A stretch of 64,000 nucleotides of DNA, taken from the NCBI GenBank assembly GCA_948146395.1, contig OX411549.1, positions 33,006,693 to 33,070,692 on the forward strand, given 5' to 3'. Shown here one piece after another: positions 28,001-43,000 of this stretch; positions within the stretch are counted from its first letter, which is position 1; each line of letters begins with the position of its first letter. The notes below the pieces were generated by a model, which saw only the letters and a list, made by a program, of their open reading frames with translations, was not told the origin of the DNA and made no database searches. Source of the stretch: Fragum whitleyi. Taxonomy: Eukaryota > Mollusca > Bivalvia > Cardiida > Cardiidae. The translations under genes were made by a program, and so were the position numbers.

Positions 28001-31000
28001 TTAGAAGACATAGAAAAAGCGGATTTTCAGTAAAGAGGTTTCAAGGTTGATTTTTGGGTCATGAGTCTTTCCTTTTTCAACACAACAGGCACATATTTCT
28101 GTACATTAACAAGGAAGTAGAATCTTAGATCTTAGTTGAAAGAACTTGTATTTGATCCTTGTAAATAAATAATTTCAAAATATTCAAATGTTGACATTTT
28201 CGACACAATCGGCACATATTCTTGTCAATTAACAGGGAAGCAGAACTTAGATTTTAATGAAAGAACCTAATTTAATCCTTGTTAATAAATAACTTTTCAA
28301 ATATTCAAATGTTGTTATCATTAAAACATTTAAGAGGGCCAGATATAGGCCTACAGTGAAATGTATAGAAACGGATTCGACCTTGTATAATCTACGGTAA
28401 TTCACATGTTTTCATATGGTGCAGAGTCGTTATATTGTTTTGCACAATAAAACTTTTTTCAGTAAAGGTAGTGGACCTGTAATAGTTAAGCAACATTTCG
28501 AAATGCATGATGTTTAACAATGATGATTAAGGTTTCCTAATGAAAATCATTAGAAAACCTCGGTTAACACTGTTAAAGTTCATTACTTCCGAAACATCAT
28601 GGAACTATTACGGTTCCACTACCTTAAGTAGGGTATGCTTTTTAAGAATAGCATCTTAATTTATTGCGCAAATGCAGCCAGACAGATAACTTGAGCTAAT
28701 GCATTTGAGATAATTAAGTTTGTATAACTCGTTTTGTTTTTGTTTGATAAACCTATGCTATAGGAGGGATCAGAATTGAAAATAAGAACCTTTTGGAAAA
28801 GGTCGTTTCTGAATTTTTTTTAACTTTTTGATTCGTCTATCAAAACGAGCGTTTTTGGTTAGCTTTAGTCATACCCCTATTTACAAAAAATGAGCTATCA
28901 TTCATTTTGTATGCTTACGTACCCAATAGTTCCAAACTTGTCTAAAAATAGTAATAGTAAAACGCGTGATTTTCTCTTCTTTTTTTTTTGTTGCAATTAT
29001 ATTAAAGCTATTGCTTTGATACTTTGTACATGCTTCTTTGACCATGATATTAGCATCTAGACAAAGATTCAATACTCTGATATTGAATTTACGTGAATTT
29101 TAACCCTTTTCGGACTTAGAAATTCCTGGTTAAACGGTTTAAAAAAAATTCATAAAGGTACGAAACAAAAACTTATCACACTGATTTATTGATACATTTT
29201 ATGTATTCATATATAGCGAAAAGCTTTTTTTTTATCGTATATTATCATTAGCTCTCAGACGATATCTTCGCCAGAAGTGATTACATACTACTCAAGCACT
29301 CGTTCCCTTGATATCCATTGGCACAACCTGTAGGACAAATCCCATTAAAAGAATTACAAGGTTCTCCATTCTTACAAAAGCCGCATTTTAAACTACAGTT
29401 GGTACCGTAAAATCCGGTATTACACGCTGAAATATAAAAAATGTTATATTTAGGGTTCCTGGCCTTTGAAATATTATAACAAATAGAAATAAAAGTAGTA
29501 GTATATGGATTGGCTTATATGTAAACAACTCATCGCCAAAATGAATCTCTCAGAAGGTGGCTAATCATTTCAGACTGTCTCCAATTTTGACTATCAAAAT
29601 TGCCTAGAATATGCCATTCTGTTAGTTGAATGAGAGACTAGTCTACGCCCGGGTAGGATCCATGCCAGAAATAAGGCCCTGTGACTTAGCAACCGTTTTA
29701 AGCTAGATGAAATATTAATTACCTAACTTTAATGTTTCTATCTTGAGTCGACCATCTAAAATGATCTAGTTTTTTTTTTGTATTTCAGACATTTAAGATG
29801 ATCTTTTATTTATAGCAAGTTGGCAACACCGAAATCCATTTGGTAATCTCAAATATCCCTAATTCTACTACAAATATAGTTTTAAGTCGTGGGATTAACA
29901 GATTAAATGGAGAATACATTACAATAAAATAGGTATTCGCAAAAAAAGCAATAATAATTATGATGATGATAATTATAATAATGAATAAGAAAAACAAAGA
30001 TAAAAAATCTATTTTTTAAGCTACAACTGATGTCACCTAACCGATTAAAAAAATTCAAATGTGTGCATAAAATAACACATATATCTTTACTGTAAAGATT
30101 CAGAGAAATTACACAATAAACATATTAAGTCAAAAGACTGAATTTCAATACAAATCATATTCTAAAAACTAATACAAACTATTAAATTGATTTGAAAAAA
30201 CATTAGAAATACTAATACTTAATTAATTTACCTAGGACCCAAGCTAGAAAGCATAAAAGATAAGACAATTAGAATTATTAAAGGGGGGAGAAATATAAAT
30301 TAGATAAGGAAGGTGAAGAAGAATATGAAGAAGAAATAAAATGAGGAGAGGGAGATGAAAAATGAGGTGATGATACATACAATCAAGACAATTGTTTCCT
30401 TGGTAACCATCAGCACATCCTGACAGACAACTTCCGTTTGAGTAATTGCAAGGATCTCCGTTCTTACAGAAACCACATTTAGAGCCACAATCAGGGCCAT
30501 AAAAGCCAGAATCACAGACTAAAGAAGATTAAGTAAATTAAAAAAAAATATTATTATATTAAAAAGGTTAAAAAGGGTGAACTTTATAATTAAAAAATAG
30601 TTAAATACTTCTTTTAAACATATAACGTGTGGTAAAGCAATTCAATGACAGACTCGCTATTAGATTTTATCTTATAAGTATACAAATATCTGTGTGATAA
30701 CATCCCATATGATATTTTTTATGATATCACATAGTCATTTTTAGAACAATGATATAATGCGGTTATTTTTAGAACATTGCGTTTTGGTTAGAAACATCGA
30801 CGAAAAGAAGACAAACAGAGGTTATAAGATAAATATAATACATATTTAGTGTATTGTATGAAAAAAATATCTAACTCGGTTGTGAGAATTGATAATTGTC
30901 TCGGCAGAGCCTCGACAATTTCCAATTCACCCAACCTCGTTAGATATTTTTTTCCATATAATACACTAAGTACGTATTATATATATCTCTTTTCGAGTAA

Positions 31001-34000
31001 TTATTTGCTTTGTTTATTTAATTTCCCTTTTCATCTGCAGTGAGTCATATACAGTCTTTACATTGACGGTTTCTTTATAGACAAACTGGTCTTAACCGAG
31101 TGTATAATTAAAGGTTATTAAGCGGGCCTTGGCCAGATGATTTTTTTTCTTTATTAGACGAGGCTACAATAACCCCGCACCAAAGAAAATCGGGATATGG
31201 ACTTTTTTCCCAAATTAACAGCAGTGTTATGCTTTAAACAGATATTTGATTACTATTCCCAATGACGAAGACCTCTTACGATTATTCGCTAATGAAATCA
31301 GGAAAGAAAACATGTGAAAAATATATTCACAATTTTATGTTGTCATCCTGAACATAAACGTTAACATATATCTACATTTTACGGTGATCAGCACACTTTT
31401 ATTCCAAAAAAGCTGACCTAAAACTAGCTCAGATAAATCAAGGAAAGTATTAACCACAATGCTCTGTTGAATGCTTCAAACAAGCAAGTGTTTATAGAAT
31501 TAAAAGTTTATTTAATCAAATTTTAAGTATATCTTTATCTTTTCCAAGAAATATTTATAACTTAAACCTATATTGATGTTTCTTGAGCCAAAAGAGGGGT
31601 TTTCATTATATCAAATAGAGCAATTGTCAATTAATCTAAATTGTTCTATTAAACTGAAAAATTTAGGAAAAGGTGAAAACAAATGCTTTTATATACATGT
31701 AGTTAAAAAGTATTTTAAAACAAAGCCTTACTCGACACACAATCGTTTCCTTGGTAACCGGATTCACATCCGGACGGACAACTTCCATTTACGGAATCGC
31801 AGGGATCACTGTTCTTACAGAAACCACATTTTGAACTACAGTTCGTACCAAAGAATCCAGAAACACAAGCTGAAATAGACCCGTTCTGATTTTTGTAGTT
31901 TTAGAGTATTCTTGGAGGATTGTTATTCTGGCAGATTCCATAAATTCCATTGTTTCGTGGTAAAGAAACATTTAGAAGCCTTGACAATAAGATTGTGCAC
32001 TAAAAATATTCTCTGATTGTGAAAAGACACTATGGGTTAGAAAGTATCTCTTGTGCGCTACATGTATGAAAAATTCAATCAGTTGAACAGGCAGATCTGA
32101 TGATTAACGATGTACAATGTACGTGTGTGAATTCTTTTGGAAATATCATGCGCAGGTTCATTTGAAAATAACGTGATACATGAAAAAATGAAGGCGTTTT
32201 TATTGCCTTGAAGTCAAATGTAAATGAAATTAGGAACAGATTTATCAAAATATTCCTAAAACTATCCAATCGAAATAATATTCATTTATTTATTTGCGAG
32301 GAAATATTATATTAATTTCTAAAATACAGGAGCAATCTCATACTTGTTTTACACATGATATCCTGGTAACCCGGCTCACACCCAGCAGGACAATTCCCTG
32401 TTGTCGGGTCACAAGGATCTCCATTCTTACAGAATCCACACTCAAATGCACAGTTGGCACCGAAGAATCCCGAAACACATGCTGAAATTCAAGAGAAAGC
32501 GTTTTTATTTTAGCTTAACAAAATCTTTGAAAATAATAAGAAATCATCAAAACATTAAAGTGAGATATAAGCTTTTATTCATATATGAGCCTGTGCGTGA
32601 CATTTCCAACAATTTAAAATGTTTGTGAGGTGCAAACACCGATTGCGAAGACAGCCATATACAGTAAAAATAAAGTTACCTGATGGTCTACAAATACTTA
32701 AAGACCATATCTATCTACTAAACACAAAGTGAAGGCTCTGGTCAGACTGTGCGGACACACCGGCTGGTCAGAGTATTTGCTTTGCGCATATATGAAATTG
32801 TGGGAAATCTCACGCACTGGGTCATATATATGTAATCCGGCAGGCGAAAAGGGACCATCTGTATAGTTTTAAAGTGTCAATTCCAGTCAGGCTGACTACA
32901 GTCGAAACTATACCGTTGGCTGATTTTCTTCATCAAGTTTCTGTATCAAGAAAGGTTATTCTACCTTCGTACATAATGATTTAGATTTTTATAGAGTCCC
33001 TAGAGTGCCAGTTTCGCTCCACAGAATTCTTCAGCTTAGCACGGCTAACTTAAAGATAAACAAGATAGTGAATATATTCTCCTTTATCTACATGTAGTTA
33101 GCAAAAGCGGCTTTTGTAAATTATCAGACAAAAGAAACACCAAAACACACTTTTCATTGTAAAAAATTGACATAATTCGGATCTCGACAAAATGTGAAAT
33201 CTTATAGATATGACCCAAATTAAACTCGGGAAAACGAAGTTGCATAGACAGCAATAAACGGCATGTCTTATATCAACAGATTAGTGCCAAATATTCATCT
33301 TTGTATATACCTGGGAGAAGAATTTTGAAATGAGTTTTACTTATTCAAGAATCTGTTCGTATTTACATTTGTTGAGATGATAGAGCGAGTACGACCTATA
33401 AATGTTGGAGTCGATCTGTTATAGACATGAAAGCTAGGGGGTATATCTGTTTTCAACCTGAAAGCAAGGGTTTTCTCGACCAGAAAATAGGAGGTCAAAC
33501 TGTTGAACTTGTATAAGGGGCAGTCTGTTTTCGACCTGAAAATGGGAGGGGCAATCCTAACGAGGTTGGGAGAATTGATAATTGTCGAGGCCCTGCCGAG
33601 ACAATTATCAATTTCCACTACCGAGTTATGTATTTTTTCATACAATACACTAAGAACGTATTATATGTATCTTATAGCCTCTATTTGCCTTGTTTTCGTC
33701 GATATTTCTGACAGAAATGCATGTTTCTAAAAAAAACGCGTTATGTCATTGTTCTAAAAATATCCATGTGATATCATGAAAAATATCATAAAGGATGTTA
33801 TCACGCGGATACTTGTATAGTCATAAGTTAAAAAGTAAATATCCCCATACTCATATCACACGAGACGCCTTGGTAACCTGGATCACATCCTGCCGGACAA
33901 CTTCCGGTAACTGGGTCACAAGGATTGTCATCTTTACAGAAACCACATTTAGAGCTACAATTGCTACCAAAGAATCCGGAGTCACAAGCTGTCAATAAGT

Positions 34001-37000
34001 AAATATGTTCTTGCGAATTTCTTGATTAAAATAAGACTTAAGGATAAAAAAGGTATTAGACAGTGTTTGAATCAATACATTAAAGGAACCATCTGTTAGT
34101 TATTGACGAAAAGCATCAATACCTTTAAGGATAAATTTAATACGCTGGCAAGTTCAAACGTTTCAGTTGTTATATTCAACTAAGCTAGAAGGTCATTTCT
34201 ACGCCTGTATATAAAAGTTAATCTGAAAATGCAATTTCTCAAAAGTACATTTGTCTTATGAGTCGAATATTTGTTCTGTAGAACCAGGTATGTCAATTAT
34301 CAAGGATTCGGAGGGGTGGAGTACAAGTACCCTTCGAAAGTATTGTTACAGATCAAATTGATGTTTGGTAGAACTATTTTAATATAAACTCTTATTAAAC
34401 TCATACTTTTCATCATTCTAATTCAGAGTAGTTTGTTAAGTTAAGTCAAGTACTTACTATCCACACATTGGTTTCCCTGGTAACCAGGTGCACACCCAGA
34501 CGGACACAGGCCGTTGTCCAGATCACATTGCTCTTCGTCCTTACATGATCCACATGTACTACTACAGTTGGGCCCGAACAATCCAGGAGCACAAGATGGC
34601 GTAACTATATCTAGATCAGAGACCAGGGGCATGTTTTATTAAACAACTTACGAAAAAATTAATCGTTAGTCAAAATCACAAATCATACCTGTTGTTTACA
34701 TTCATTGTTCGTTTCTGCCTTGCATAATATCTCATAAGATCCGTCTTTAGAAGACGATTCCAATGAGATATTGGATGACATAATTCGATTTTTAATTACT
34801 ACTGTACGAGCAACTTTAATTTTTGACTTTCGCATAAAATGATGGTAAGATTTTTAGTAAAACGGGCCCCAGTGACCTGTTTTACTAAACATCTTACGAT
34901 CATTTATTTGCGCAAGACAAAAATTAAAGTTGCTTCTACATTAGTAACTAAATATTGAATTCTGCCATGCATAATCTCATTGGAATCGTCTTCTATTGCA
35001 AGGCAGAATTTATGAATGAAAATATTACGCACGATTTGTGATTTTGACTCACGATTAATTTTTTTCATAAGAAGTTTAGTAAAACGGGCCCCTGGAACAG
35101 ACCAAAGTAAATTTCTCATTTATTGAATAACTTGTCTTTGTCGCTGCTTAAAAAGTAGGTCTAAATGTATAAACATGTTTCCGTTTGAAAAAAAAGTTTC
35201 ATTGAATTATTACAAACTTGTTCCGTATGAAGTTATATATAAATATCCAAATTGTCGAGCTGAATGATGAAGAAGGTCTCGAAAAAATTTTCTAACCTCA
35301 AAAACGCATCAGTATTAAAGTTCCGATTTCAAAATTTCGATTAAAAATTTTGTAGTCTAGTGTAGTAAACAAGCTCAATAAGCTCAATTACAAATTTGAA
35401 ATTATTTTGAAATATCTACTCTAAATTTTATGCTTTGATTATCGTAGACCTATGTTAGATAGCAGCTGGAGGCTAGGAGAGGATGTGATGTAGTACTGGT
35501 GAGAAACACCAGGAATCCTTTGTAAGGTGCTCCAGTTGCCGCGATAAAACTGAAAGATTGTTGAAAAACGGCGCAAAACACCATTCAAACAAACAAAACT
35601 AAATTAAGCTTTTTGGATCATTGTATTATGCAAACCAACAAGTGGTCAAGAAAAATGGCGATTCTTTACATGCACATTTTACTTTCCAACTTGTATTAAG
35701 GTAATGGACCTGTAATAGTTCCGCAACGTTTCGGAAGTAATGAACTTGAACAGTGTCAACCGAGGTTTCCTAATAATTTCATTAGGAAACCTCGGTCAAC
35801 ATTATAAAATATTTTGAGTTCCGAAATGTTGCGGCACTATTACGGTTCCACTACCTTAATCTAGGGACGAATGAACTCACCAACCAAATAACAAAAAGCA
35901 AGGGAAAAAAAAGAGAGAGAAAAAAACCCCAAAAACGATTAATACCTTTGTATAAAAAGTCCATAAAAATTTGAGAAGTTTATTAAGATTTATTCAACAT
36001 GTGTTTGTTTGTGTAGAAAGATTAATGAAGATGGCACTTCATAACTTCGTGAAAGATGATTCGATATTTTCATCTACCGAGGGTACAGTTAACAACATCG
36101 TAAAATTGATAAGGTGAATGATTTTGGAATGAAGTTGAATGAGTGTGCGGAATGAGTTTTTAGTGAATTGAAAGGTAGGAAACTCAATATCACTAATTTT
36201 GTCCATGAATGAACAAAATAAAAGATATTGAGTTTCCTCCCTTTAATAGAATATGCAAACAAGTTCTATAAATAGCTTCCTATTTCTTAAAGAAACTATC
36301 AGACGTTTTCAATTATATCAGTGAAGGTGCGATTTTTTCTTGCTGCATTTATTCTCAATGACGTTGTCGATTCTATCTTTTTCTATGAGTATTGAGCGTT
36401 TTTGGATGGTTTGAGTGAGTGTTTTGAATGAATGATTGAATGAATGGGGCGCTGAGCGAATGATTTGGAATGATTTTGATCGAGAAAAATGTCCATTTCA
36501 CCATGTTATTAACTGTAGATGTGAAAACAAACTTACCTGCGTAAACCTCGACTTCACAGATGGTTATATAATCATTTCTTGTAGGTCTCTCTATCCTTAC
36601 AAAAGAACCAGACACGCTTGGATCTAGAGGCACGTCAAAAATACCGTCTAAAGGATAGGGTTGATCCGTGTCGTTATAGATTAATACCTTCTGAGATCCG
36701 TCTGCCACTATATACAGATTAAATGCAGATAACTGATTAGCACCTTTTCCTGGAAAGAAGAGAGAGATCATTTAATAAATTTCGCAACAATGAATTAGAT
36801 AGCCTAATGAAAAAAAAAATAAAAATAAAACAATAATAAAAAAGTAAATAAATAAAAATGAAGGAAAAACAATAAATAAATAAATAGATAAATAAAAATG
36901 AAGAAAAAACATAAACTTGCAAAAAAACAAGTATTTATCAATAATCAAAGTAAATAACTCCAAAACTTTTGCCATTGCAGCCGAATAAAAGCATAGGCTT

Positions 37001-40000
37001 CAAATTTCTTTATTACAGTTTTGATGACGTAAACAGTCCAAGTGGTCACGGGAACGTATCTTGCCAAGCATTTATCTTGAATAAAACTATGTTTAATAAG
37101 CAAATGTGTGGCATTTGAAAAGTATCAAAGTGGTACCTATGAGATCTGTATATCAAATTTCATCTAGGCTGCATAATAGAAACAATTGGATTAGATATTA
37201 GATCACTTTCTTTATAAAATAGTATAACTTTTAATAAAAGCGGGTTAAATCTTTGCTTTTATGTTGAAATCTCGTTAAATCGACAAGTTAGTGCAAGCAG
37301 TTGTAACTGACTATAGTTAAAGATGTCTCGCGCTGAGCCATCAAATCCTATAATACGATATTTAGTAATCGTATTTATTTGAGCATATATACAACACTCA
37401 CCATCCGTTCTTCCATACACTGTTACCCGGTTTATACTATAACTTTGTCCGAGATCGACCTCCCAGAAATTAACTGATCCTTGAATACCCGGAGTATCAC
37501 TACAACATTGTTCAATATCAGGCCGGGCTCCCAGTCTACAGCCGTCCACTGCCCGGTCGGCCGTCCAGTCAAACCCATTCACAGTATCTCGATATGTGTC
37601 AAACTGCGTTGCTTCTTTGTTAAAGGCAACATTTGACGCTGAAAAACAGTAGACCTACTCTCCAATAACTCTAATAGCGCTTTATATAAGCGTATTTAGG
37701 TGCCCCAGCCGCCGCGATATGACTGAAATAATGTTAAATCCGGCGCAAACCCCTATTCAAACAATCAAGCAAACAATCTATTAGGGGATGAAGAGTTTAC
37801 TTTTTAAATTCAATGGAGGTATCCGTGAGTTTGTACATCAGTGTGATAAGATTTTTAGATTCATACCTCCATACAATTAAAAAATACTCTTTTCATTTAT
37901 CATAATTTAATATCATGAAGCAAACATGTAAGAATTTCTCGATAATAAGAAATACTTCTTGCGGGACTACTTTGCGCGCAAGCTTAAAAATAGCTGCGTA
38001 CTCAAAATTATTTTCATTGAGGAATAAAACCAATTTTTCAGCCAAATAGAATGCACGAAAATTGATGAAAACAAAGGATATTTTTTATAATGAATTAATA
38101 TGGAATTCTCTACCTAATTTATTTGGTTGACAAATTCTTATGGTGGATCCTAGTTCCTTTTCCCCACAGTTAATTACGTCGTGAAATTGACAAGGTGAAT
38201 GATTTTTTAATCATTTTGGAATTGAATGTAATAGCGATTAGTGAGATATGGGTGGCATTCAAGGGAGGTAATCTTATAGAGCTAATTTTGTTCAGGATGA
38301 ATAAAATTAGCGATATGTATAACCTTCCTTTAATGAAATATGCATATAAGTTCTATAAATAGCTTCCCATTTCATAAAAGAAAAAGAAAGAAAGAAAGAA
38401 AAAAAACAGACTCTTAAATTTTCAATAATGTCAGTGAAATCGCTATTTTTTCGAGCTATATCTTTTCATTCAGTTGTTGATTTGATCTTTTTTTGTACTT
38501 TGTAGCGTTTTTGAATGGTAAGAATGAGTGTTTGGAATGAATTATTGGGGCGTTGAGCGAGTGTTTTGAATGGTTTTGATTGATATGAATATCAATTTTA
38601 TGATGTATTTACCTGTTTAAAGAAACCAGTGACCTAATATGACTGACAGGCAAATTATTAGTTTGTGACTATCTAGACATTTTTGCTTCGTGATATTAAA
38701 TTATTGGATATAATCTGTTGATTTGATAGAGGTATGAAACTAAAAACCTAATCACACTGATGTATGAGTGAGATTAGGTTTTGAGTTTCACACCTCAATA
38801 AATCAACAAGTACCCTCTTCATCTCTTAAATGAAACAAAAATGACCTTGCTATAAGACAAAATAAGCCGTTTAGAATCCAATCAGGTCTAACATAAACTA
38901 AGCAACAAGGGATGTCGAGATGAATCCGAATTTGGGATCATAGATTATGTGTACTTTTTCATGCCTTATTTGAGGCGCATCTGATAATTGTCTTTGTTTT
39001 CATAAATGCATGTTAGTTTCGTTTCATTTCTTTACAAATGAAATCGGGTTGTTAAAAGTTTCTTAAAAAGGATAACTGTCAAAGCGGAAGATCTATTAGG
39101 TCGAAAATAGCTGGAGAACGTCATATGATAAACAAAATTCGTTTCATATGTTAATCCTCGATGACATATTTTGTTTACATGACAAGAGAATTTTACTTTA
39201 TTTAATTTCCCCTGGCCATGGTTTTTCTTTCTTCTTTTTCTATCTTTATGTTCCAATACAAGTTACCTACTTTCCTCACAAAAGTCTCCAAACCATCCTA
39301 ACTGACAGCCATTTTGACATAAACCAGTTACAGCATCACAAGGTTCACTGTTTAAACATATTCCACAGTCTTTGCTACATTTTGTGCCATACGTCCCAGC
39401 AGGACATGCTGAAAAATAATATAATGAATGTGGATACTGTCATGTGGTAGGCAAGAAATCATTTGTGGATAGTATAATACTGCAGTAAACGCAAGAGGAT
39501 GGACTTTTATTCGAGCATAGGTGTTAAATTAAACAAGAGGGCCGTTGGCCCTGGGTCGCTCACCTGAGAAAAAAGCTTCATTACCTAGGTATGTCCATGC
39601 AACCACAGAAAAAAGAGATTTTCACTTATTCAACCAGAAAACATTTGAAATAATCCCCCCCCCCCTGCTCCTCCCCTGGTCATTATTTATTTAAGCTTTT
39701 TTCATAGAAGGTCTGTGATCAGCAAATCTATGCCAGATATACAGGCTGAGTCTGAGACTTTTAAAGTTTTCTTTAATGAGTTGAATAATCCATGTCAAAT
39801 ATAAAGGCTGTAGGGATTCAAAATTCTCAACAAAGCACACCCCCTCCCCCAAGATGCTCTACACTTGGTGAATCTACAGTCATGATTTTAGCTAATTCAA
39901 TTAATGTCCATATGCTGATCATCCATACCAATTTTCAAGTCTGTAGGACTCTTGGTTCATTAGAAGAAGTTTAAAGATTTCAAAAATGATCCAAAGTACT

Positions 40001-43000
40001 ACCCCCTCCCCAAGACACTCAGCACCTGGTGACCCAACAGTTCTGATTTTAGCTATTTTTATTAATGTCCATATATTGATCACCCATAACAATTTTCAAG
40101 TCTGTAAGGTTCCTGATCCAGAAGAAGAATAAGGTTAAAGATTTCAAAATTGATCCGAAGTACTACCCCCTCCCCCCTAATGCTCCGCATCTGGTGGCCC
40201 TACATTCATGATTTTAGCTATTTTATTTTAGATCCATATGCTTATCATCCATGCCAATATTGAAGTCTATAGGGCTCCTGGTTCATTAGAAGATTAAGGT
40301 TAAAGTTACAAAATTTTAACAAAAGTACTACCCCCTCCCCCCTGGTGCCCTGCACCTGGTGGCATTACAGTCATGATTTTAGCTATTTTTATTAAGGTCT
40401 ATGAGCTAATCCTCCATGCCAATTTTCAAGTCTGTAGGGCTTGTGGTTCAGAAGAAGAAGAAGGTTAAAGATTACAAAATTTTCACAAAAGTACTACCCT
40501 CTCCCCCCTGATGCTCCGCAACTGGTGAATCTACAGTCATGATCTTAGCTATTTATATAAAGGTCCATATGCTGATCATCCATGCCAATATTCAAATCTG
40601 TCAGGCTCCTGGTTCAGAAGAAGATGAAGGTAAAAGATTACAAAATTTTCACAAAAGTACTCCCCCCTCCCCCCCTGGTGCTCCGCACCTGGCTGCCAAA
40701 CAGATATTATTTTAGCTATTTTTATCAAGGTCTTTGAGCTGATCCTCCATGCCAAGTTTCAAGTCTGTAGGGCTTGTGGTTCAGAAGAAAAAGAAGGTTA
40801 AAGATTACAAAATTTTTACAAAAGTACTACCCTCTCCCCCCTGATGCTCCGCACCTGGTGAATCTACAGTCATGATTTTAGCTATTTATATAAAGGTCCA
40901 TATGCTGATCATCCATGCCAATTTTCAAGTCTGTAGGGCTCCTGGTTCAGAAGAAGAAACTTAAAGATTACAAAATTTACCCAAAGTACTACCCCCTCCC
41001 CCCCTGGTGCTCCGCACCTGGCAGCCCAACAGATATTATTTTAGATATATTTATTAAGGTCTATGAGCTGATCCTCCATGCCAAGTTTCAAGTCTGTAGG
41101 GCTTGTGGTTCAGAAGAAGAAGAAGGTTAAAGATTACAAAATTTTCACAAAAGTACTACCCTCTCCCCCCTGATGCTCCGGACCTGGTGAATCTACAGTC
41201 ATGATTTTAGCTATTTAAATAAAGGTCAATATGCTGATCATCCATGCCAATTTTCAAGTCTGTAGGGCTCCTGGTTCCGAAGAAGAAGAAACTTAAAGAT
41301 TACAAAATTTACCAAAAGTACTACCCCCTCCCCCCAAAAGTTATAATTTTAGCTATTTTTATTCAGGTCTATGAACTGATCATCCATGCCAAGTTTTAAG
41401 TCTGTAGGACTACTGGTTGAGAAGAAGAAGAATTTTTAAGATTTTCTTAAAATTCCACCTTTTGTTGCCATAGCAACCAGAGTTTTTCATGGATTTCAAT
41501 TCTTTTAGCTATTTTTGAAGGGGACCACCTAAGCAACATTTCTGTAAAATTTGGAGTTAATTGGCCCAGTAGTTTAGGAGGAGATGTCGTTTAAAGAAAT
41601 TATTGACGGACGCCGGACGACGGACGACGACCGACGACCGACGGACGGACGCCGGATGAAAGGTGATCACAATAGCTCACATGAGCACTTCGTGCTCAGG
41701 TGAGCTAAAAATACTCGTAAAACCTAAAAAAACGTAATTAAATAAATCAAGAAACTTTCGGTCTGCAGTGAATTTTACTCGCCGAAAAGTTGATCGGTCA
41801 AGGTACACGGAAATGATAATTAATTCCTTTACACAAAGATTTGTTTACACCATCAATTTATTAAACTATACTATATATTTACATTCTTAAGTAAGTGATC
41901 AAATATCTGTAAAGACACAATTCTGTATGTGATAATAACTATGTCCCCCATGACGAAACACTAGCGAGTCAATGCGTTATATTAAGTAATATTGTTCAAA
42001 CAGTTTTCAAAACAGTATTACATCTTAACAGTTTTTTGCTACAATCCTTTCTCAATGACTCTTTGACGATAGCCAATGGTCGCATTTTACTATAAGGATG
42101 GGTATTTTTTTTTCACTGCGTTTATTGGAGTATTAAGTGCCATTGCCTTAGCACATGGTAAATAACGGCGTTATGTTTAAGCCATGTGCTAAAGCAATTT
42201 CACTTTATAATCTAATAAACGCAGAAAAAAAAACCCTCGGTCCTTAAATACTCGGCTAAACAATTAAGTTTCAAGTTTACTATCTGTGCCTATATATTAC
42301 ACAATCTACATTGTATTTTAGATCGTGTGTTTGTATCTCCCTATCGAAGTTTAATGGCATTAAGGTTAACAAATGGTACACAAATAAACGACGATATCGA
42401 CTAATTCAGAGGTATTTATGATCAAAAAAAATTTTGCCCAGTTATTCTGCATTTTAAAACGAAACCGGCGTTATTGGGCTTAGTTGACAGTGTTGCTTGA
42501 CGACAACCTTGCCTCTGAATCAAAACTGCATACTTGTAATCATTTTCTTTACGAAAAACATCTTGATTTCTTATAGATTAAATATTAACGTAAGGTTGTG
42601 GAAGGGATACGAGGGTTACTTCAGTTCCAACAACGCTGCTCTTGCAGATCGAAGGGTCGGTGGTTTTCCCGAAAGACCTATTGAATTTCATACAAAAATA
42701 AAGTGCAATGGATTTACCCACGTGATGCGATTTAAACCAATCAAAATTTTTTATTTTATTAAATTGCAATATATTCCTATGCTTAAATTACACTAAAAAC
42801 ATACTTGATCAAGATTGTTGACCAGAATGGCATGCTTCACAGACTCTAAAATAGTGACCCTTGGTCGCGTTACATATATTTATCTGTTCAACCTCACATA
42901 ACTTACCCATTAAACATTGTTGACCCGCGTATCCGGCCTCACAACCTCTTGGACAGTGGCCATTAGTAGTGTTACATACGTCACCATTCAAACAGAATCC

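Noticed and set aside
27554..28033. Plus-strand 159-codon open frame, the longest in the window
   Set aside because: It starts in the poly(A) tract (polylysine) and runs through repeat fragments; low-complexity and not conserved-looking.
39531..41711. 165-bp periodic array considered as a repeat-protein coding region
   Set aside because: The monomers contain C runs and stops in every frame and are bounded by transposon-type hairpins.
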